A stretch of DNA of 64,000 nucleotides from Pictodentalium vernedei (lineage: Eukaryota > Mollusca > Scaphopoda > Dentaliida > Dentaliidae). Below the pieces are notes generated by a model that saw only the letters and a program-made list of their open reading frames with translations, had not been told where the DNA came from and made no database searches. This document shows, one piece after another, positions 57,205 through 64,000 of this stretch. The position numbers and the translations under genes were made by a program. The first letter of the stretch is position 1; each line of letters starts with the position of its first letter. The DNA is taken from contig CM062289.1 of assembly GCA_031216915.1 (NCBI GenBank), forward strand, positions 391,246,674 through 391,310,673, given 5' to 3'.

Positions 57205-59462
57205 TAACTAGAGGCTCTAAAGAGCTTGTAATCAGTCACCTGGAACTACATATAAAAAATGTGATTTCCCATAGGTTTTCCATGGTAACTATGAGCTGCA
57301 ATTGTGGCCATGTTTGCAACATTACATCAACATTACATGAGGATCATTGGCAGGTGTCCCAGTCCTCAATCACGTGAAGTTTCAAAACATTTGAATCCAT
57401 CAAAAAGAATCATAGAGTGTCTCTGGTGGCCATATTTTGCAACCAACGGGAACAAAAAAGAGGATCATTTTGTAGAGGGCCTCCTATAGACCATTCCTGT
57501 CAAGTTTTGGTTCACATCGGCTCAGTAGTTCCAGAGAGAAGATGAAAGTTAAAAAATTTATAGTAATTTATATATTTTTTATATTTACCAATGACCCAGA
57601 GTTTGCTGGTGCTAACTCTTAAATTCTAGGGCCAAACACAAATTCCCACCCCCCCCCCCCCCCCATCCCCAAAATTTGCATCAAAATCCCAAAAATAGAT
57701 GTCCTATGTGGTCCTCCATACTTTTGTCCACTGTGTCCAGGAAGTACCGAAATTGGAGCCAAATCCTCATTCTTACAACCAGTGCCTGGTGAGCGTTATG
57801 AAATCAGCGGGTAGGTATGAGTTCCCAACTCATGGGAGGGCCTTCCCCGTCTGGGTCATTGGTAAGTATAAAAAATACATAAATTACTAAACAAATTTTA
57901 ACATTTTTATACTGTATCAATGAACCAGAGACCCAGACTTAGCTGAATAGAAAAAAGGCTGGAGGGCCTTGGACATAAAGGAAAATCCAATAGACTCAAT
58001 TACATGTAAACAGAATTATCCCCTCAGGGAGAAGAGGAGAACAGGCTTTACATGTATCTTTCTTGTTTATACCAAAAAAGAAAGACACAATACCATTCCG
58101 TAATTGAGCACAATAACATCAATGATCTCAATTAACATCCAGTATAACCCATTATACTTAATTTATTAAAGGAAAGCCGATAAATAAAGATAGTCCAGAG
58201 AATGAGACTCTTTATACTATTTAAAATGTCCGAGGATTGTATATTGTTACAACCAGTAGTGTATAAATTTACCAGTAATGTCGAAATCGACCAGTAATGT
58301 CGAAAAAATTAACCAGTAATGTTGAAATCAACCAGTAATGTCGAAAAAATCGACCAGTAATGTAAAAAAAAGCATTAGAATATAGCCTCTGGTGGCCACA
58401 TATTTCCATCCTCTCATAGACCATTCCTGTGAAGTTTGGTTCACGTCGGCTCAGTAGTTCCAGAGAAGAAGATGAAAATGTGATTTTCCATAGGGTTTCT
58501 ATAGTAACTATAAGCCGCAATTGCAGGCATGTTTGCAACCTGATCAACATTAAATGCGGATCGTTGGTAGAGGGTGCTGCAATCATCAACCAAGTCATTT
58601 CAAAACATTTGGCCTTGCGGTTTCAGAGGAGAAGATTTTTGAAAATCCACCAATCAGAATCAAAAAATGCTTCTGGCAGCCATGTTTTCTAATGCACGGT
58701 AACAAAAATGAGGAGCATTTGTAGAAGACCTCCCATAGACTATCCCTGCCAGGCTTGGTTCATGTCAACTCAGTAGTTCCAGAGAAGATGAATATGTGAT
58801 TTCCCATAGGATTTCTATAGTAACTATAAGCCACAATTATGGCCATGTTTACAACCTGATCAACATTAAATGAGGGTTGTTTGTAGAGGGGGTCCCAGTC
58901 ATCAACCATGCAAAGTTTCAAAACATTTGGCCCACTGGTTTCACAGAAGATTTTTCAAAATCCACCAATCAGAATCAAAGAATGCCTCTGGCGGCCATGC
59001 ATTCAAACCCATGGGATCAAAATGAGGATCGTTTGTAGAGGACCTCCCATAGACTATCCCTGCCAGGTTTGGTTCATGTCAGCTTGGCAGTTCCAGAGAA
59101 GATGATGAAAATGTGATTTCTCATGAGGTTTCTACAGTAACTATAAGCTGCAATTGTGGCCATGTTTGTGACCCACACATCAACATTAAATGAGGATCGT
59201 TGGTAGAGGGGGTCCCAGTCATCATTTATGTGAAGTTTCAAAACATTTGGCCTGGCAGTTTCAGAGGAGAAGATTTTTGAAAATTCACCAACAAGAATCA
59301 AAGAATGTCTCTGGAAGTCATGTTTTTCATCCGAAGAAATGAGGATCGTTTGTATAGGACCTCCCATAGACCATTCCTGCCAAGTTTGGTTCACACCAGC
59401 TCAGCGGTTACAGAGATGAAAATGTGAAAAGCTCACATGGCCTTTTAAGCAAGGTGAGAAAA
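57205..59462 (+). mobile_element. Tandem element, about 280-bp unit, several copies
   Basis: Left aactagaggctctaaagagc, right gctcacatggccttttaagc ... gtgag. Units contain accattcctgtcaagtttgg, tcagtagttccagag, ataagctgcaattgtggcca and catcaacattaaatgaggat. The first is interrupted by the MITE 57561-57889. caaccagtaatgtcga repeats as a short array at about 58269-58365. Confidence 0.7.
57561..57889. mobile_element. TIR MITE inserted in a tandem element
   Basis: TA plus GTAATTTATATATTTTTTAT... to its complement and TA; TIRs of about 37 bp with two differences, ending in accaatgacccag. 329 bp, with a C-run at 57645-57664. It interrupts the repeat unit of 57205-59462. Confidence 0.75.
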
Positions 59463-59649
59463 AAAAGCAAAACCAATCTGCCACCCCTTAACAGTCAAAA
59501 CGCTTCAGAGAAACTACACATATTGCTAACTCGCATATCATATATGATATCATATACCTGATGTCTTAGACCAACCTCCCATGACTATAGAAATCAGATT
59601 GCGCCATTTGAAGCATATTTACCAAAAATGTTCTGGGGACTCCCATCAT

Positions 59650-59698
59650 GCACCCCCCTCCCCCCCCCCCCCCCCCCCCCCACCCACCCACACACACA
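59650..59698. repeat. C run followed by ca microsatellite
   Basis: About 30 C, then cacccacccacacacaca. Confidence 0.85.
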
Positions 59699-59743
59699 AA
59701 ATCCTATCTCATTTCTTCGGCATATGCATGCTGAGATGGCACA

Positions 59744-59994
59744 TTAACTCGTAGAGTGCTGAATTATTTTTGGGTCCAAAAAAATTATACACATGGCTTT
59801 GCCTTGTTACAATTTATGGGAGAGTGCCATGTGGCACTCTCCCTTAAATTGTAACAAGACAAATCCATACAAATGAAATAAATTCACTTCAAAGATAGAA
59901 TGAAGCACATCCACAGAATATGAAGCCTTTAATATGCAGTACATGTCCTTCAGAAAAAAGTCAAAATATGGGCTTCCAGCACTCTACCAGTTAA
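59744..59994. mobile_element. Second TTAA palindromic MITE family
   Basis: Ends TTAACTCGTAGAGTGCTG and (reversed) TTAACTGGTAGAGTGCTG, length 251 bp. The centre (59793-59862) is a near-perfect inverted repeat, cttgttacaatttatggg / cccttaaattgtaacaag. Same size and architecture as the CCCTTTACCC family but unrelated sequence. Confidence 0.75.
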
Positions 59995-60029
59995 AAAAAA
60001 CTTAAGTTAGGCTCTCCAATTTTCTGCCC

Positions 60030-60263
60030 CTGTTATTCTATTATATATTCTTTGACATAGCTCATGGGGAATTCACTGATGCTCACAATAATTATTCAAT
60101 GGTTAGCAATATTTTATTCAATAAACAGAAATTTACTCTGTAACCTATATTCCATTAATGTGTAAAATTCACCCAAACGATATAAATGATTTTGAATTTG
60201 ACAATTATATGTAATTAACAGATTTATTCATTTAAAATGTAAACAATTAAGCAGAATCTACTG
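60030..60263. mobile_element. pogo-like element, old diverged copy
   Basis: Order of blocks follows 53225-53653 (tattctattatatattctttgacatagct, attcaataaacag, ctctgtaacctat, caattaagcagaatctactg) but with many changes and no clean left end. Confidence 0.5.
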
Positions 60264-60266
60264 TAC

Positions 60267-61474
60267 TGGTATTGTTTGTAGTCATCTATGTTCAATAGAG
60301 GTACAAAAAGATCCTCATATTCACCAAGTCAATTCATAATAGAACAGAACACCAAAACCAAGAATGTAACAATGGGAAACACATAATTTATCATGCAAAT
60401 GAACTCTTCAACAAACACACATCTTTGAATTGGAGACAATTACATAAGGACCAGAAATATATCATGCAAACACTCCACAACAAAAACATTTTTGACTGGA
60501 ATGAATGACACACATGAAATTCTTCAACCTCTACAACACATATATGAATACATCTCTCTAATAAGTAGATACCAAAATATTACAAACAAATTCTACAACA
60601 CAAAGATGTTTCCTCCAGAAAATATATTAGTTGTGTTGATTTGATCAGTTGGTACTTATGGTTAAAGTTATCCCCCTTTATATGTAACCCTCTATCTAAC
60701 ACAAATAGTCAATGTCACATACAAAAAATGTTTTAGAATATCTAAAAAAAAATTGTATTTCTAGCCTCAAAACAAACCTTATGACCCCTCACTGAAACAA
60801 GTTCAATGAGTTTGTTCCAGTGAATGGTCCTAAGCTAGTTTTTAGTGTTGCGGGTGAAGAAAGTCAAAAAACTCGGAAAGAACTCTGCTGGTAATGTCAA
60901 GTGAGTGTTTCCAGTCCCAGTTTACAACTTAGGCAGAAAAAAGTCTTTTTAGCCATCATCTCCTTCAAACAACATGTATGTTCAAGTGTTGACTCAAGAT
61001 ACCTCTGTTGAGCAGAACTTATTTACTTCAGCATACAGACACTGCACCCCTTCCTAGTATTTCAACATTGAAAGTGAAGGCATGCCTACCACCAACATGC
61101 ATAGAAAACTGAGGCACTACACCTCCAAGCTATCTAGTTTAATCTTCAGGAGCCAAGAGATTTCAACATAATTTCCATAACATAATATACAGCAAGACAT
61201 TCTACTAAACAGAAGTTTTCAAACAAGACTTAGCTGACCTCAAATGAATCTTAGATGTACAGAACAGCTGCTTTGGACTGATGCGTTTACCAGGTCAAAC
61301 AAAAATCATCGGCAAAATTTTAATTAATGAGGCACCAGGTTGTTGTATCCAGTGCTTCATTAATTAAATTTTTGATATTCCTATAATTAGTGTTTAGAAT
61401 CTAATATTATTGCATCCCTGGAAATATTACCAACCCGTGGAAAGTGACTACTCCACAGCAACCATACTGTTCCT
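60267..61474. other. Mostly unassigned
   Basis: Contains the TTAA-type half element at 60688-60845 and a small hairpin at 61313-61370 (aattttaattaatgag / ttcattaattaaattt). The rest is plain AT-rich DNA. Confidence 0.4.
60688..60845. repeat. Half of a TTAA-type MITE (third variant)
   Basis: Left end taaccctctatctaacac, then a weak hairpin around ctcactgaaacaag / gtttgttccagtgaa. Right end lost. Confidence 0.45.
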
Positions 61475-61624
61475 TTAACCCTTTACCCAATGCAACGAGC
61501 TCATTCCAAATAGGCATCACATGATATTGTTTTGTTGAAATTTTTTTTTAAATAATATTTTTTCAGCTGCTGAATTTGCATATTACGTGGGTGGATGTGG
61601 TCGATTCGTTGGGTAAAGGGTTAA
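61475..61624. mobile_element. TTAA MITE with half of its palindrome deleted
   Basis: 150 bp. Both ends are intact (TTAACCCTTTACCCAATG and GTTGGGTAAAGGGTTAA), but the left arm jumps from the terminus straight to the central gagctcattcc. One arm of the hairpin is gone. Confidence 0.8.
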
Positions 61625-61956
61625 ATTACTGCCAGTATTTTTATCTGCAATACTTGCTCAAGTCATCTTACTTATTAGAACCACTTTAGTTTTGATACAC
61701 CTGTTCACCAACAACACACGCTTGAAAGGTAAACAATATATGTAACAGGATTTCATCCAAGTCCTTGGATAAATAATTGTTGTCCTGCAACAATCACTGT
61801 CTGTATATTGCTACTACCAATGGTAGCAATATAAAACTGGCCTCTATGCAAACATAAACATCAAGCAGCATATAACTAGCATAATTATTATATGTAAACA
61901 TTGTGGAAAAAAATAACCCAAGAGGAACATATTACAAAGAGGTAACAATATTCTCA

Positions 61957-62401
61957 TAGGGTTCTGTGAATCTCAAATTTTGAGTTTAAATCAAATCTCT
62001 GAGTGGATAAGGCAGAGAATTTTATAACGAAATGAAACTCAAATTAAATCTCACTGCTGTTTAAGCTATAGATTGCGCACCTTGTTTCAACCCTGGAATA
62101 CAATGTCAGTTTCCATGCGAACATCGTATTCAATGGTCACTCGTCTGTTTGTGCAAGACAATCAACCAAATTGGAAGAAACAGAATCAAAGATTTTTCCG
62201 AAGCAGAATCTTTAATTCTTCCTCTCTTGAACACTTTCTCCATCCTGTACAGGAGACCTGATGAAAGAGGAAAAGTTCAAGAAGAGACACAAAGATTTTG
62301 AGAACATCTTAATGAAACAAATATGTCAGAATCAGTGCAATTCGAATCAAATCAAATTAACTGCAAATTGAATCAAATTTTCGAAGCTTCACAGGCCCCT
62401 A
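61957..62401. mobile_element. Possible hAT-like element, old copy
   Basis: TAGGGTTCTGTGAATCTC at left and (reversed) TAGGGGCCTGTGAAGC at right, with AATCAAATC-rich inner flanks as in 54521-55101. No 8-bp duplication is visible. Confidence 0.5.
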
Positions 62402-62588
62402 AATGCTAATTCATTTGCCTTACAAAACAAAAAATTCAATATTGCAGATGAGAAGAGACAAGGGAGAAAAAAATTTATGTATCTTATGAGAGTGAAGAGT
62501 TGTCCACTTTCCAAACATAACTGAAGAAAAATGATGTAATCACCTCAAAATGGCCAAGCAACAAAAGAACTTTTCACTGATTACTTAC

Positions 62589-62601
62589 AGACCTTGGATT
62601 C
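62589..62601 (-). CDS. Possible 13-nt microexon
   Basis: Acceptor aaatattttcag and donor gtaagt bracket 13 nt on the minus strand. It can enter in phase 0 and leave in phase 1 (ESKV), which would fit the exon at 54162, but not the edge exon at 63976. Thirteen nucleotides is too little to separate from chance. Confidence 0.15.
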
Positions 62602-62945
62602 CTGAAAATATTTGTGGAATGGAAAGACCAATGTTAACTATATAGCAGTTAATTATACCCTACTACGAATTTCACAACTAATGTTTCCAGACTCTCTTCA
62701 ATTCCAAATGTTATAAGCAGACTGTACGAAGTATTTTGGTCAAGTCAGGAATTCCACTGACATGAAATCAACCCTATTACAATGGTACCCAATGAATCAT
62801 TATCAGAGCAACAACCTTTCCAGTGCATCCATTTTCTTTCCACTGACTTGAACAAGAATACTTGTAAGAAAATTCACAATTGCAGTAAGAAAATGTCTAT
62901 TTATCAAAGCATCTCACAGAAGCCATGGCTTTTTTCAATATCAAA

Positions 62946-63027
62946 TTAAGAAAAATCAAGATCAATTAATGACTTCATGGTTGGTGGACATCGTTTCTTT
63001 TTGACTTCTTTGGCTGCAAAAGTTGAT
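62946..63027 (-). CDS. Possible terminal exon of a minus-strand transcript
   Basis: A strong acceptor (aacttttcctacag) on the minus strand opens a frame reading STFAAKEVKKKRCPP and onward to a stop at 62946-62948. A second frame is open for about 16 codons. No good donor follows, so if real it is a 3'-terminal exon, either of a gene further right or an alternative end of the gene above. No clear AATAAA signal lies just downstream. No family recognised. Confidence 0.25.
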
Positions 63028-63594
63028 CTGTAGGAAAAGTTTTAAACTCAGTTCAGAGAAGTTTTCTTGCAAACCGAATCCACTACTTTAGATTTATTCT
63101 GTTGGTACAGTAACAAACATTTATCAACCCAGCAGAAGCACCTCTACAATTTTCTAAGGGAATGCACACAATGGCTGACCTCTATATTTTTACAGTTCAT
63201 GGTGCAGGACCACAATTCAATTTCTGGGTATGGTAGGCCCTAATTGATCATTCCCTACCCTCACTAGAAATAAATTATTGACCCCACTGTTTATATTTGG
63301 ACAAACATTAACAGTGGTCAATCTGAGTGTCAGTTTAGTTTTGGCCTCTCCAAATGGAAGTCAGAAAACACTGATTATGTGCCCATCTTTCATACCAAAT
63401 TAAATCAAAATATTTAAAAACATCTTTGAACAAATCACAGATACGGCAACTACATTACCAAAGGGTCAAATCCAGTTTAAAAGGGTGTTAAATAAGGATA
63501 AAAAATAATTATTGGAAATGATGTGGTATGTTCATGCGTTCTTTGTGAAAACACTTCAGGTGCGACTCACTGCCCATTATTTTTTATTTTTTTT

Positions 63595-63631
63595 TTTGGG
63601 GGGGGGGGGGGCGGGGGGGGGGGGGGGGGGA
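63595..63631. repeat. G run with preceding T run
   Basis: tttttttttt followed by more than 30 G with one C. Confidence 0.85.
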
Positions 63632-63975
63632 TTTTTTTATGTGCTGTGGTATCAAATGGTAAGTTAATGTAGCTAGATGAACACTGTGATCAAGCAGCAT
63701 GATTTCGTAAATCTTATTTGAAATCCCATGAAACTAAATGAATCAAATACTTTGTCACATGAAATGAAAAAAAAAGTTCTTGAAGTGTAATTGAAAATAC
63801 GAAGAAATATATCTCTTGTACTTCTTGGCTTGTTAAAAATCCTATGGTTAGGCTTTACATCTTGATGAACTGTCACTCTTCTCTCTGATTTTTAATGAAT
63901 CATTTTATAATTACACATTACTCATTTGGACAGTTACTGTAAAACAATAATTTACTTTTATTCCCAGCACAGTAC

Positions 63976-64000
63976 CTGAACCTAGCAAAGAATCAAGCTA
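63976..64000 (-). CDS. Possible exon running off the right edge, same gene
   Basis: At the right edge the minus strand has an open stretch reading LDSLLGS that ends in CAG|gtactg, a passable donor. It leaves in phase 1, which is what the exon at 54162 needs. Only one frame is open. The acceptor lies outside the window, so it rests on donor and phase alone. The plus strand also looks like an acceptor here (ttttattcccag), an alternative reading. Confidence 0.3.

Larger units (their letters stand above)
62402..63975. other. Mostly unique DNA with two doubtful exons
   Basis: No repeat family recognised beyond the G run at 63595. Candidate minus-strand exons at 62589 and 62946 are listed separately. 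Confidence 0.4.

Overview
This window looks like intron and intergenic DNA from a marine invertebrate, most likely a bivalve or other mollusc. It is AT-rich and has no prokaryotic gene structure. It is packed with small non-autonomous transposons, tRNA-headed SINEs, and long elements that carry a minisatellite core, repeated CGGACGGACAGAC-type stretches and a hairpin at one end. That last class resembles the pearl / Helentron-associated elements known from bivalves. The assignment to mollusc is inference from repeat style; no host protein was recognised.

Host gene. Four short minus-strand exons (54106-54162, 36770-36787, 34386-34427, 31518-31567; 57, 18, 42 and 50 nt) have good splice sites, and all four join in one open frame (the three internal junctions are all phase 1). 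I read them as part of one unrecognised gene with introns of 2 to 17 kb. Weaker candidate exons lie at 63976-64000, 62946-63027, 62589-62601, 52258-52306 and 6170-6189. Almost everything else from 31.5 to 54 kb would then be intron filled by mobile elements.

Layout. 1-5.4 kb: a long tandem-type element (about 540-bp unit) with three SINEs. 5.6-9.9 kb: a terminal inverted repeat relic, two foldbacks and two minisatellite elements (about 155 and 165 bp). 10.2-13.5 kb: a three-level nest. 13.5-25 kb: six copies (one with a lost left duplication) and a fragment of a PIF/Harbinger-like MITE with TAA/TTA target duplications, mixed with mollusc-type repeats. 24.5-29.9 kb: further minisatellite elements, one a composite. 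30-38 kb and scattered later: a TTAA-flanked, palindromic, piggyBac-like MITE family. 37-42.5 kb: pogo/Tigger-like non-autonomous elements, one split by a palindromic TTAA MITE and one by a dead Tc1 transposon. 44-46 kb: a short, young Ty1/Copia LTR element inserted in a perfect hairpin. 46.5-47.5 and 54.5-55.1 kb: hAT-like elements with central hairpins. 55-59.5 kb: more tandem elements. 59.7-64 kb: a second TTAA palindromic MITE and sparse unique DNA.

The best part of the window is its nested insertions. Because families recur, empty sites can be read directly, and they give target-site duplications (TTAA, TWA, TA, 8 bp, 5 bp) that assign elements with no coding capacity to superfamilies.
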